Assembly (NCBI GenBank): GCA_036267355.1
Contig: DATAWG010000098.1
Span: 1-64,000 of the forward strand
Direction of reading: 5' to 3'
Length of the DNA: 64,000 bases
Origin: Pirellulales bacterium
GTDB taxonomy: Bacteria > Planctomycetota > Planctomycetia > Pirellulales > DATAWG01
Within the stretch, counting starts at the first letter, position 1; every line of letters begins with the position of its first letter. The notes beneath the pieces were generated by a model, which did no database searches, was not told the DNA's origin, and saw only the letters and a list, made by a program, of their open reading frames with translations. The translations under genes and the position numbers were made by a program. Shown piece by piece: positions 42,237 through 54,273 of the stretch.

Positions 42237-43508
42237 TCATATTCGCAGGCGGGGGTCCATGGCGTCGCGCAGGCCGTTGCCGACAAGATTGAAGACCGTG
42301 AGCGTGAAAAAGATGGCCAGCGAGGGGAACACGGCCATCCACCAGGAATGGTTGTTGTCGTAAGCCACGCGCAGCAGCGCGCCCCAACTTGGCTGACCCG
42401 GTTCGGCGCCGAAACCGAGCAGGCTGAGCGTCGCCTCGGTGACGATGGCCCCTGAAATGCCGAAGGGGATCGACACCAAGGCCGGCGAAAGCGAATTGGG
42501 CAAGATGTGTCGGAACAGCACGCGCCAATGCGACGCTCCGAGCGCTCGGGCGGCCAGCGTGTAATCAAGCGAGCGCTGCTTGAGCACTTCGCCGCGCGTC
42601 AGGCGCGCGATGCCGGTCCAGCCCGTGATGCCGATCACCACCATCGCGATATAAATCCGCTTGCCACCTTGCTCGCTGGCTTGCGCGCTTTGGCCGAGCA
42701 ATGCGACGAGCGTCAGAATGAGAAACAGCGTGGGAAACAAGAGCACGATTTCGATGATCCGCGACAGGACCAAATCCATCAGGCCGCCGAAATAGCCCGC
42801 CACCGAACCGATGATGATGCCGATCGTCAGATAAATGCTGACGGCTACCACCCCGACCGTCATTGAAATCCGCGTGCCGTAGAGCATTTCGGTCAGCACA
42901 TCTTCGCCGTTGAAATTCGTGCCGAGCCAGTGCGTATATTGCTCGTTGAATTTCGTGATTTTCTCGGGCGGATGCGGCGACAAATGGGGCGGCTGGAGCC
43001 GCGAGGGCAAATCGATTTCGGCCGGACCGAACGGCAACGGCGCGAACAGCCCGTGGTATTGCTGCGGGTTCTGCGACACGTCGGTGGGAAAATCCCGTTC
43101 GCCATACGGATCGCCCGGATGCAGCCCTGGGGTGTAGGCCACGGTCATCATCGCGGCCCAGACGACGAAGGCTTCGATCGCCACCAGCGCCAGCCGTTTA
43201 CGCCCCGACCATCCGCCCAGCCACGCCGACCAATTGCTGAGAATCGCCACCAGGAGCCATGGCAGAAATCCCACCATCGCCATGTTGAACACGGTGTCGA
43301 TGGCCTGCGACGGATGGAAGATGTGGTAGAACCACGGGTAAATCGTCTTTTGGCCGTCGTGGAACACGAACGGCACATTCGAGGCGATCAGCGGGGCAAA
43401 AATCGCCTGCAGCATCAAGCCGCCGACCAGCCACAGGCAAACGTAGGCCAGCCGATTCTTCTTGAATTGCCGCCAGACGATATCGAGATAGGCTTCTCCT
43501 TCCCTCAT
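42237..43508 (-). CDS. oppC: Oligopeptide ABC transporter permease, enlarged OppC/DppC
   Basis: A 423-residue inner-membrane permease. The C-terminal 220 residues are a normal DppC domain: HWLGTNFNGEDVLTEMLYGTRISM, four or five helices, and the EAA-loop pattern ARALGASHWRVLFRHILPNSL that contacts the ATPase. Between the first helix (about 21-40) and that domain lies an extra segment of about 120 residues. It has two more hydrophobic helices (about 75-93 and 106-125) and a Pro-rich loop (HPGDPYGERDFPTD), absent from usual 300-residue homologues. Its last codon region overlaps oppB by four bases at the start (43505-43508). Confidence 0.9.
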   Translation of the reverse strand: MREGEAYLDIVWRQFKKNRLAYVCLWLVGGLMLQAIFAPLIASNVPFVFHDGQKTIYPWFYHIFHPSQAIDTVFNMAMVGFLPWLLVAILSNWSAWLGGWSGRKRLALVAIEAFVVWAAMMTVAYTPGLHPGDPYGERDFPTDVSQNPQQYHGLFAPLPFGPAEIDLPSRLQPPHLSPHPPEKITKFNEQYTHWLGTNFNGEDVLTEMLYGTRISMTVGVVAVSIYLTIGIIIGSVAGYFGGLMDLVLSRIIEIVLLFPTLFLILTLVALLGQSAQASEQGGKRIYIAMVVIGITGWTGIARLTRGEVLKQRSLDYTLAARALGASHWRVLFRHILPNSLSPALVSIPFGISGAIVTEATLSLLGFGAEPGQPSWGALLRVAYDNNHSWWMAVFPSLAIFFTLTVFNLVGNGLRDAMDPRLRI

Positions 43509-45343
43509 GCCGCGTCTCCCTTGCCGCCGAAGCTGATCCGCGGATCGACGACGACATAGAGAAAATCGGTAATCAGGAAGCTAATCAACGTGACGATCGC
43601 TTCGATGTAGAGCAGGGCCATCAGCGTCGGAATATCTTTCTGTTCGATCGATGTCAGCCCGAGGCGACCCATGCCGGGAATATTGAACAAAAATTCGACG
43701 AGCACACTGCCGCCGAGCAATTCCGGCAAGAAATTCGAGAACAGCGTGAGAATCGGGATCATCGCATTGCGCATCACATGCTTGACGATCACCTTCGGCC
43801 CCGACACGCCCTTGGCCCGCGCCGTGCGCACGTAGTCTTGATTGATCACGTCCAGCACGCTCGAGCGGGCATACATGGCCATGGCCGCCAGGCTGAAAAG
43901 CGACAAGCACACGACCGGCAAGAACGCATGCCAGAAATAGTCGAGCATGTAGGGCACGAACGACATCGCATCGGCGTTTTCCGAATGCAGGTCGAGCGCC
44001 GGAAACCATTTCAGATAATCGCCGTAGCAGAAAAACACCAGGAACATCATGCCGGCCACGAATGCCGGAATCGAATAGAGGATGAACAGTCCGAGCGAAA
44101 TTCCCTTGTCGAGCGCTCGGCCGCGATACACGCCGCAAAGGATTCCCAGCGGCACGGCAATCAGATAAATCAGAAATCCCGACATGAACATCAGCGGCGC
44201 GGAAACGATAAAGGCTTCCCAAATCTTGCCGCCGACCGGTTCGCGAGTTTTTAGCGCCGATTCGCCGAAGTGAAACGTGACTAGCCGAACGACCATGTAG
44301 GCATATTGCGTGTCGGCTACGATGGCCCAAAGCTTCTTTCCCAGGCTGGGCTCGTATTCGGCTTGGTGCAGCTTGTAATGCTCCAACCAGACGGCCGTCG
44401 CTTCGTCGACGTCTTTCGCCGACGCGTCGATCGGCAAATCGTATTTGAGCGGCTCGGGGACAAGCTGCTTGAGAATCGTCGAAGCCGCGACTTTGTCGGC
44501 GAGCGTGCCCTGGCCCAACAGCCGTTCGGCAAAATAAGCCGGCGCGACCGGCAAATAATCGCTGTCGGCGATCTGGTCGATCTGGGCGAACAGATTGTCG
44601 CGCGAGATCACCATCTGCTTCATCGCTTCATCGAAATATTTTGTTGCCTCGGCGTCCGGCTTGGGCAACGACGCTCGATGGCGATTCCACCAGATGCGCC
44701 AAGCATCCATGATCGGCTGCGATTCTTCCTCGACCGGATGGATCGGATAGGTAAAGGCAAATGGCCGCGATACCATCCGCGCCAGGCAACGCACGGCGCC
44801 GATTCGCAGCGTCATATCCGATTGGGGATCGTCGAGGATCGCGATCGCCGGGCCGACGCCGACCGATCCGATATCGCTGCAAAAGGTGCTGACAAAATGC
44901 TCGATGAGCGGCGGCAGCCGTTCCCATTGATCGGGGTGCGCGAGCCGCGATTTGAAATCGGGAATCTTCAGCGACCGTAGAAATCTCAAGCGCTCGGCGG
45001 CCGGGGGATTCGCGGCCGGATCCTTTTCCGCCGCGGCAAGGTCTTTCAAATCGGCGCGAACCTGTTCGTTGGAGCGCGCTTCGTAGAACGCGGCGGCGCG
45101 GACGCTATCGCGATAATTGCGGAAGTAGCGGAAATTCAACACCAGCGGTTTGTCGAGATGCAGCTCGCGCTTGCGAAGCTCATACATCTCGGAGGTTTCG
45201 CCCCCTTGCGGGGCATTGCCGCTGCTCAACTGGTTCGCCACCGGATCGCCGGGGGCCAGTTGCATGATGCAGAACGAAACGATCGTGATTCCGAACAAGG
45301 TCGGAATCATGGCTAGCAAGCGGTGTACGAGATACGTGCCCAT
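43505..45343 (-). CDS. oppB: Oligopeptide ABC transporter permease, enlarged OppB/DppB
   Basis: A 612-residue permease, about twice the usual 310. The N-terminal helix and IMQLAPGDPVANQL (about 10-40) are normal, as is the C-terminal domain from about 352 (RLVTFHFGES, then ARAKGVSGPKVIVKHVMRNAMIPILT, then GSVLVEFLFNIPGMGRL). Residues about 76-345 are an insertion rich in helices (for example AMKQMVISRDNLFAQIDQIADSD), probably folded in the periplasm. The start at 45343 is the usual MGTYLVHRLL. It overlaps oppC by four bases. The opp operon order is A-B-C-D-F. Confidence 0.93.
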   Translation of the reverse strand: MGTYLVHRLLAMIPTLFGITIVSFCIMQLAPGDPVANQLSSGNAPQGGETSEMYELRKRELHLDKPLVLNFRYFRNYRDSVRAAAFYEARSNEQVRADLKDLAAAEKDPAANPPAAERLRFLRSLKIPDFKSRLAHPDQWERLPPLIEHFVSTFCSDIGSVGVGPAIAILDDPQSDMTLRIGAVRCLARMVSRPFAFTYPIHPVEEESQPIMDAWRIWWNRHRASLPKPDAEATKYFDEAMKQMVISRDNLFAQIDQIADSDYLPVAPAYFAERLLGQGTLADKVAASTILKQLVPEPLKYDLPIDASAKDVDEATAVWLEHYKLHQAEYEPSLGKKLWAIVADTQYAYMVVRLVTFHFGESALKTREPVGGKIWEAFIVSAPLMFMSGFLIYLIAVPLGILCGVYRGRALDKGISLGLFILYSIPAFVAGMMFLVFFCYGDYLKWFPALDLHSENADAMSFVPYMLDYFWHAFLPVVCLSLFSLAAMAMYARSSVLDVINQDYVRTARAKGVSGPKVIVKHVMRNAMIPILTLFSNFLPELLGGSVLVEFLFNIPGMGRLGLTSIEQKDIPTLMALLYIEAIVTLISFLITDFLYVVVDPRISFGGKGDAA

Positions 45344-45410
45344 GCGGGGACTCGGCGCCCAAAAAGTCAATCGCGATTCACGGGCCGCGCGAGGCCGATC
45401 CGTGGTCCAA

Positions 45411-45489
45411 AGGGGTCGGGCACATTTTTCGGCGGAACGATCAATTCAGGTTCGGAACTCAGTGTGGCCGAAAAATGAGCCAGACCCCG
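45411..45489. mobile_element. GGGGTC / TTTTTCGGC inverted-repeat element, copy E
   Basis: The left end GGGGTCGGGCACATTTTTCG then GC and the right end GCCGAAAAATGAGCCAGACC then CC are inverted copies of each other around about 35 bp. It lies between oppA and oppB. A second copy is at 55716-55792, in inverse orientation of the two end variants. Confidence 0.75.
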
Positions 45490-45493
45490 CGCT

Positions 45494-47362
45494 TCATTCG
45501 CCCAGCATTCGCGGCTTCGTCGAATACCATTCTCGGATGTCGATGCAGGGTCGAATCTTGTAGAAGTTGACGTTCTTGAGCCGAGCGTCGTAGCCGGCCG
45601 TCGCCTTGTCCTCGAACAGAAACGTGTACGGTTGATCGTCGTAGATGATTCGATCGAACCTGCGATACAAATCGGTTTGCTTGGCGGGATCCATCGTCAC
45701 GCGCAAGTCGGCGATGATCTTATCCGCTTCCGTGTTCTGATAGCCGATCGAATTCGAGCTGTTGGGCACCTCGGCCTGGCTGCTATCCCAAATCTGATAG
45801 GGATCGTCCTTCCATGCCATGGCCCAGCCGAGGATGACTGCGTCAAAGTCCTTCTTGTTCATCTTGTCCAGCATCAGCGACCACTTGGCCGGCATAATCT
45901 CGACACGCACGCCGATCCTGCGGCAATTATCCTTGAAGATCGTGGCGATGCTTTCGAAGCTGGGGCTGTCGGCAATAATCAGGAGCTGAAACGCCGCATC
46001 GACAGGCGAACCATCGATCGTTTTCTTGCGGATCGATTCCCCTTCGGGCACTTTCCAGCCCGCCTCGTCCAACAAGGCACGCGCCTTGTCCAAATCGAAA
46101 TCGATCGGCTTCAGCGCGGGATCGTTGCTCGGGCTTCCAGGCAAGAACGGACCCGAGATTCGCGTGGCCAGGCCATGATAGATCGTTTGAATGATTTCAT
46201 CGACGGGCACGGCATGGCTCATGGCCCAGCGAACCCGTTTGTCTTTGAAGAATTCGCGTTTTTCGTTGTAACCGATATAACGGTAGGCCGGATAATCGTA
46301 GGCGACGGGCTTGACCTTGCCGGCGACGACATTCGGATTATCCAGACTCTGGAAATACAAATCCTTTTCCGAAATGGCCGACCAGTCCAAGCGATTCTGC
46401 AACATTTCCTGGAGCGATGTGTTCGGGTTGCTGATGCAGCGATAGACCAACTTGCTGAAATAGAATGGTGCGCCCCAATAGTTGGGATTCCGCTCGAGCA
46501 CGACGCGCTCGTTCTTTTTCCATTGCTTGAAGATCAGCGGACCGGTGCCGCACATCTGCTGATTGCACCAATGATGATTGAATCCCTTGGCGAATTCCTC
46601 CGACGAGACATCGAGCGAGATCCGATCGCCGTTGCGATCGACGGAGAACACGTGCCGTGGAATGATGGCGACGCCGAGCGTGAATTCGTCGGCTTGAAAA
46701 TAGGGTTTTAGCCATTTGATTTTCACCGCATATTTGTCACCCGGCACAAGCGACACCTTGATCTTGTACGGATGCTCCTTGTCCGCGGCATCGTGGTCTT
46801 CGTAGTAGCTGCGCTGGGAGGCGTCTTCGATGTATTTGTTAAGAATCACGTCGAACGTGAATTTCACGTCGCGGGCGGTCACCTCGGTCGGCGGCAATTC
46901 CTTGCCGCTGGGCAGCGTGATCGGCTGCCATTTCACCCCCTTGCGAAGATGGATCGTGTATTCACGGTTCGCGGCGTCGTATTCCCATGATTCGGCCAGC
47001 ATCGGCTTGAACACGTCGGGATTGCTGTATTCGCGTTCGGCCAGCGATTCGTAGACCTCGCGCATGAGCGCCTCGCTGACCGTGTCGTTGGCGGTGATCG
47101 GGTTGACCGTGTCCGGGTCGTCAGGATAAGCCAGCAGCAATGTGTCGTCGTCGACCGGAGCCCTTCCGCCGGGCGCGATCTCCCGGTTCGGCGCCGGCAC
47201 GGGCGATTGGTTCATGAACCCGTTGCCCGGCTTTAGTGATGCCGCAGCGGCGCTCGGCTCATCGGCGATGGCAACGGAGCGATCCGTCGACGAGAAGAAG
47301 CCAACGGCCGCGATGATAGCGATTGCCAGCGTGCCGCCGGCCAGCCAAAGGCGAATGTTCAT
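45494..47362 (-). CDS. oppA: Oligopeptide ABC transporter substrate-binding protein (family 5, OppA-like)
   Basis: A 622-residue extracytoplasmic binding protein. A signal or anchor helix covers residues about 6-24 (WLAGGTLAIAIIAAVGFF). The family 5 core is clear: LAESWEYDAANREYTIHLRKGVKW, TARDVKFTFDVILNKYIED, MCGTGPLIFKQWKKNERVVLERNPNYWG and the C-terminal ILGWAMAWKDDPYQIWDSSQ. It has no lipobox, so it may be released or anchored by the N-terminal helix. GGAGG precedes the start at 47362. It is the first gene of the opp operon. The peptide ligand cannot be read from sequence. Confidence 0.93.
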   Translation of the reverse strand: MNIRLWLAGGTLAIAIIAAVGFFSSTDRSVAIADEPSAAAASLKPGNGFMNQSPVPAPNREIAPGGRAPVDDDTLLLAYPDDPDTVNPITANDTVSEALMREVYESLAEREYSNPDVFKPMLAESWEYDAANREYTIHLRKGVKWQPITLPSGKELPPTEVTARDVKFTFDVILNKYIEDASQRSYYEDHDAADKEHPYKIKVSLVPGDKYAVKIKWLKPYFQADEFTLGVAIIPRHVFSVDRNGDRISLDVSSEEFAKGFNHHWCNQQMCGTGPLIFKQWKKNERVVLERNPNYWGAPFYFSKLVYRCISNPNTSLQEMLQNRLDWSAISEKDLYFQSLDNPNVVAGKVKPVAYDYPAYRYIGYNEKREFFKDKRVRWAMSHAVPVDEIIQTIYHGLATRISGPFLPGSPSNDPALKPIDFDLDKARALLDEAGWKVPEGESIRKKTIDGSPVDAAFQLLIIADSPSFESIATIFKDNCRRIGVRVEIMPAKWSLMLDKMNKKDFDAVILGWAMAWKDDPYQIWDSSQAEVPNSSNSIGYQNTEADKIIADLRVTMDPAKQTDLYRRFDRIIYDDQPYTFLFEDKATAGYDARLKNVNFYKIRPCIDIREWYSTKPRMLGE

Positions 47363-47625
47363 GTCGAAGAACCTCCGGAGTGAAGTCAGGTCGCCGGTTG
47401 CCTTAACAAACCTTGTCGGGATCGCCCGCCGCTGCTGCTTCGCCGAGTCGAAAACCAATGCTATGCCGTGCGCCCCAGAGCGTCAAGCGACAAGTTGTTT
47501 GCTCGCTTGCGTTTGGCGCTTGCCGAATTGTGACGTAGGTTTGCAACGACGGACTGCGCGACCGACGGATTTCGATTCGCGACAGGCCACGGCTCGCTTG
47601 ACTACCAACGGTCGAGGACATTCGG

Positions 47626-48333
47626 ATGACAAAGCATCTCTTGGCGATTGTGTTGGTCGGCGGGATGGGGATCGGAATTTCGGCTTCGGCCCGAGCAGAA
47701 TCCGACGCCAAGCCGACAACGGCCACGGAAAAGCTCCCCACGCCGACGACCGAGGGCGAGCGGCATATGGAACGGGCCGCGCGCGATTTCAGAATCCGAA
47801 CCTATCAGACGTTTCGCACCGATCGCGCCGAGTATGATCGTCGGCAGGCGCAGGCCGCCAAATTGCAACAGGACTGGGAAGCCGCAGGAAGCGAACAGGA
47901 CGACCAACCTAAGTTGATCGAATGGTTCGAGCAGGCGACCGCTCGCACGTCGCTGGCGACCGATATGGCCGCCCAGTTGCCGCCACTGCCGACATTCGTC
48001 GCCAAACCCCCGAAGCAAAATGACGATAGCGCGGTCGCCGAAACAGGCGCCAAGACGCCGGCCGGTGAAGCTGACACGGTGAAACACGATGCGCATTGGC
48101 AATCGAAGTCAGCCGCTGCCTCCTCGACGGTGCCGATGGTAAAATCTCAAGCTGCGAAATCGGGCATCAAAGCGGTGAAAGCGACCATTCTCGGGTCGCC
48201 CAAGGAAAAAGCCGGCGGTCCGAATGCAGCGGCAAACGCGGCAATTCCCGGCATCTTCGGCGTCGATCTCGATCAAGCCCTCGACACGCTTTCGAAGAAA
48301 CTGGCGCCCGCTTCGCAAGGCAAAGGTCGCTGA
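47626..48333 (+). CDS. Secreted protein of unknown function (235 aa)
   Basis: A signal peptide covers residues 1-24 (MTKHLLAIVLVGGMGIGISASARA). The mature part is helical and charged in its first half (EGERHMERAARDFRIRTYQTFRTDRAEYDRRQAQA, then a QQDWEAAG segment), and Ala/Lys-rich with low complexity later. It ends with GVDLDQALDTLSKKLAPASQ. I recognise no family. It stands alone between two genes on the other strand. Confidence 0.65.
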   Translation: MTKHLLAIVLVGGMGIGISASARAESDAKPTTATEKLPTPTTEGERHMERAARDFRIRTYQTFRTDRAEYDRRQAQAAKLQQDWEAAGSEQDDQPKLIEWFEQATARTSLATDMAAQLPPLPTFVAKPPKQNDDSAVAETGAKTPAGEADTVKHDAHWQSKSAAASSTVPMVKSQAAKSGIKAVKATILGSPKEKAGGPNAAANAAIPGIFGVDLDQALDTLSKKLAPASQGKGR

Positions 48334-48391
48334 AGGTCGAGTTCGGCCCTCGGGTGGGTTGCGCGAAGCAGCACGTCGCCCAGCCACGAGA

Positions 48392-48982
48392 TCACTTCGC
48401 CTTATCGCTCGAGGCGTCGAGCTTGAACGAATTCAAGAATCGTTCGGCGTCGGCCGAATAAGCGTCGGCGCTCGTTTCGGAATCGACCGTCACGTAGTAG
48501 TCGCCGTCGGGCACGATGAAGGTCCGCACGCGCATAAAAGCCTTGCCGGCGTCCTTCGTGTCTTTCTGATAGACTTGCTCGATCCCTTTGGCGTCGGCTA
48601 GCGCGATGCGTTTGGTTTTCAGACTGGTGTATCGCGAGTCGACCGGCAGGATCTGTTTTTCCAGCGAATCGAGCCGCGCGGCGATTTCACTGGAAGAATT
48701 GTGCTGCGCCGTGAACGTGACTTGGTAGGTAAGCCCATTCGAACTTCGGCATTCGAAATGATAGGTTTGGGGTGCGCCAGCGCCACCTTTTTCGATACCC
48801 TGGGGCTGCGTTACGTTGCCGGGAAAATCGGCTGAGAATCCGGCCTTCGAGTCGTGAAACGTCTTCCACGCCGCCGTTCCGCCGCCGCATCCCGCCACCA
48901 TGAGCAGCGCCGCAATGCAGAAACTGGCGCAGCTTCGGCAGGATCCGGATAATCGGAACGATTGCCGTTCTATCGTGGCCAA
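48392..48982 (-). CDS. Predicted lipoprotein (196 aa)
   Basis: The N-terminus is basic and then hydrophobic and ends in MVAGC-type lipobox (ALLMVAGCGGG), so it is probably anchored to a membrane. The mature part begins WKTFHDSKAGFSADFPGNVTQPQ, and continues with an alternation typical of small beta-rich domains, ending FLNSFKL. The beginning KTFHDSKAGFSADFPG resembles the outline of stand-alone domains seen in many secreted proteins, but I assign no function. Confidence 0.7.
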   Translation of the reverse strand: MATIERQSFRLSGSCRSCASFCIAALLMVAGCGGGTAAWKTFHDSKAGFSADFPGNVTQPQGIEKGGAGAPQTYHFECRSSNGLTYQVTFTAQHNSSSEIAARLDSLEKQILPVDSRYTSLKTKRIALADAKGIEQVYQKDTKDAGKAFMRVRTFIVPDGDYYVTVDSETSADAYSADAERFLNSFKLDASSDKAK

Positions 48983-49046
48983 GGCCGTTCTCCTCGAACG
49001 CGAGTAAGGTTTAATCCGCGGCGGCGTCGCTATCGACGGTTGGTAA

Positions 49047-49099
49047 GGCTCGGCCGAAAAATAACTTCCGCTTTTCGAACCCTCACCCTCCCGTCTGCC
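49047..49099. repeat. Fold-back element, GGCCGAAAAATAACTTC family, half copy D
   Basis: The left arm GGCTCGGCCGAAAAATAACT and the following CGCTTTTCGAACCCTCACC match copy B almost exactly, but the right arm is missing. The truncated copy ends near the 3' end of the yihY-type gene. Confidence 0.65.
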
Positions 49100-49138
49100 G
49101 CCCTTGGAGCCCGCAGCGCTGGCAAGGCAGATTTTATC

Positions 49139-50053
49139 TCAAGACTTCCCAGCTGGCGCTGCGGGCATCTGGCTGCGGTCGCCGGCGGTTTTGGCTTCGC
49201 GCCCACTGATTTCGACATATTCGGCCCCCAGCAGAAGCACGATGCTGCCGTAATTGCACCACAGCATCAGCACGATCAACGAACCGACGACGCCATACGC
49301 CGAATAACTGCCGCCGATGAGAAACAGGGACAGCAATTGCCGGCCGATTTCCCAAGCAATGCCGGCCACCAGGGCTCCGCTAACGGCATGCCGCCAGAGC
49401 ACTCGTCGCTTCGGCAGAAAGCGATAGAGCAGCGTGAAGCAAAGCGTATTCAACCCGGCTCCGACCGCGATCGGGACAAGGCGAAAGAGTGTCGGCCCCA
49501 TTGGCACTTCGCTGGCATGATGCCCAATGGCCGAAACGACGATCGAGGCGATGAAGGCGAGCAACACCAAGCCGCCCGTCGCCAGCAGCATGAGAAAAGC
49601 CCGCAGGCGGACGTAAAGAGCATTGACGACGACGGCCCAAACGCCGGTCTTTTGATTCGGATCATTTTCGACATGCCAAATGCGTCCAAAGGCCGACTCC
49701 AATTGAGTAAAGATGCCGATCGCCGCGAACACCAAGGTGGCCAAGCCGAGCGGCCCGCTGACGGGGGCATTCGATTTCACGCCGCTGAGCAATTTGCCGA
49801 CCTGCTCGGCCAACTGCTTCGAGGTTTGTTGCCCGATGATTTCAACGAATTGCATTTCCCTTAATTGGGCCTGATGCGAAAACTTCATCGCGAAACCGGC
49901 GATGGAAATCAGCATCAAGATGAGGGGGAAAAAGGAAAACGCGGCATAATAGCCGAGTGAGGCCGCCCAAGTCGGCCCATCGTCCTCGACCCATTTACTC
50001 GCCGCGGCCCAAAGCCTCGGCCAGAATCGGCGTGTAATCCAACGGAGCAACAT
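49139..50053 (-). CDS. YihY/BrkB-family membrane protein
   Basis: A 304-residue inner-membrane protein with about six helices. Family markers are WVEDDGPTWAASLGYYAAFSFFPLILML at the start, GIFTQLESAFGRIWHVE in the middle, and LLYRFLPKRRVLWRHAVSGALVAGIAWEIG, then GSYSAYGVVGSLIVLMLWCNYGSIVLLLGAEY at the end. The family includes proteins once mistaken for RNase BN. Transport or envelope functions have been proposed. Start 50053 is favoured because the first helix region follows at normal distance. An in-frame start at 50101 is possible. Confidence 0.85.
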   Translation of the reverse strand: MLLRWITRRFWPRLWAAASKWVEDDGPTWAASLGYYAAFSFFPLILMLISIAGFAMKFSHQAQLREMQFVEIIGQQTSKQLAEQVGKLLSGVKSNAPVSGPLGLATLVFAAIGIFTQLESAFGRIWHVENDPNQKTGVWAVVVNALYVRLRAFLMLLATGGLVLLAFIASIVVSAIGHHASEVPMGPTLFRLVPIAVGAGLNTLCFTLLYRFLPKRRVLWRHAVSGALVAGIAWEIGRQLLSLFLIGGSYSAYGVVGSLIVLMLWCNYGSIVLLLGAEYVEISGREAKTAGDRSQMPAAPAGKS

Positions 50054-50542
50054 AGAGGCGGAAAGCGGGAAAGAGGCGTGTGAAGAAGTCGACAAATACA
50101 AAGACGCATCTCAGCGATAGCAGATTCTGTACCGACGACGCTAGTCTTTATAGCGATTAGGCCTACGAGCGTGAAACTGCGATCGACGGTCGCTGAAATC
50201 CGCCCGCGTGGTCCCGTGCCTCCTTTTGCCAATACCTGGGGGCATTGGACGCGTCTGCGGAAATTTCCGCATTACACGAAAATCTTACAGACGCTAAGAT
50301 TATCGATGCCAATGGGGTGGTGAGAATACGCCGCCTCGGCCGGTTTGCGCGGCATATAATTTGGCGCAAGCCCGTGTCAAACCTACGCAGCCCCGAGCCC
50401 CGGGTTCCCAGAACCACGGGCAAGATTCGATGCCCACCGCGAGCGCTTCGCCCAGGCGCGGCGAATCATTGGCTGCGTTCCCGCCTGACAAGAAGCGATC
50501 CCAGTTCGCAGCTATTTTCGCCCATTTCCCACTGAGCCCCCG
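50054..50542. other. Divergent intergenic region before sucA
   Basis: No gene was recognised in these 489 bases. An AT-rich part near 50265-50315 may hold the sucA promoter. A GCCCGTG / CACGGGC pair flanks CCCGGGTTCCCAGAACC around 50371-50423. The origin of this structure is unknown. Confidence 0.4.
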
Positions 50543-53536
<2,994 letters not shown>

Positions 53537-53549
53537 GGCCGGCGGACCG

Positions 53550-53953
53550 TCATGGGACGACGGTCACCGATCCGAATTGCCGAAAATGGTCGTCGAACGC
53601 AAATGCCCGTTTGACGCCCAGCCGTTGAATTACGGCAAGGCTGACACAATCCGTGAAGCTCCACGCTTTGTCGCGATGGCGCTGGAAAATTAGCCATGCA
53701 GCGACAACATCCTCTGTCGCGACCCATTCGAGCCCTCGCCACACTGAGAACTGTTGCTTAGGGCCTGCGGGATGAAGAACTCGGCCCGCGCCAATTGGCC
53801 ACGTGCTTTAAGAAGCGTCAGCAATTCGTCAAGGATGTAGTCGGTGGTAACCAGCGCCTCATCATTTGACCTCAAGAATTCGGCCGCGGCCGAGTGATAA
53901 GCATCGTCCGGCACGAGGGCCGCAAACCAGGCGCCGGTGTCGACAAAGATCAT
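53550..53953 (-). pseudogene. PIN-domain (VapC-type) toxin interrupted by a frameshift
   Basis: Two overlapping frames give one PIN domain. The first, from ATG 53953, has FVDTGAWFAALVPDD (Asp5) and LDELLTLLKARGQLARAEFF (Glu43), then runs into an unrelated end. The second frame (53744 and on to 53550) continues the domain with WSFTDCVSLAVIQRLGVKRAFAFDDHFRQFG, carrying the later acidic residues. The whole is 404 nt, one short of a 135-codon gene, which implies a single-base loss near 53755-53765. It is either a broken toxin or a sequence error. The partner antitoxin overlaps its start. Confidence 0.75.
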
Positions 53954-54215
53954 TCGTGAGGCCGTAAATGACTCGGTCGTGATCGCAGTGAGAAAAGCTG
54001 TCGGCTGGGCTTCTCTCCGGCATCCGCTCCATTTGATCGAGCAACGCGATTATTGCTTGCTTCTCATCGTCTGTGATTCGATCGATTGGCCCCGCGGTAT
54101 CGGGCGCCGGCGTCGATACGATCGATAACGAGACAACTTCGTGCTCGCGCAAATGCAGCGGAACTAGCGGTCGCAAGACGCCATTTTCGAAAACGGCTTG
54201 AATTGTCTCGTCCAT
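53862..54215 (-). CDS. DUF104-type antitoxin (AF2212/PG0164-like)
   Basis: A 117-residue frame. The first 30 residues MDETIQAVFENGVLRPLVPL then HLREHEVV match the DUF104 type of antitoxin that is paired with PIN toxins. The middle is DDEKQAIIALLDQMERMPE, and DHDRVIYG is the usual end. Here the frame reads on for about 28 further residues and overlaps the toxin start by 92 bp (53862-53953), so its real stop may have been lost by a small change. The natural end is probably near 53955. Confidence 0.65.
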   Translation of the reverse strand: MDETIQAVFENGVLRPLVPLHLREHEVVSLSIVSTPAPDTAGPIDRITDDEKQAIIALLDQMERMPERSPADSFSHCDHDRVIYGLTNDLCRHRRLVCGPRAGRCLSLGRGRILEVK

Positions 54216-54273
54216 GCCCTAAGAATATCGTGCCGGCGTGGCGCCGTCAAAGAAGCATCGGGCAAACCGCCGC

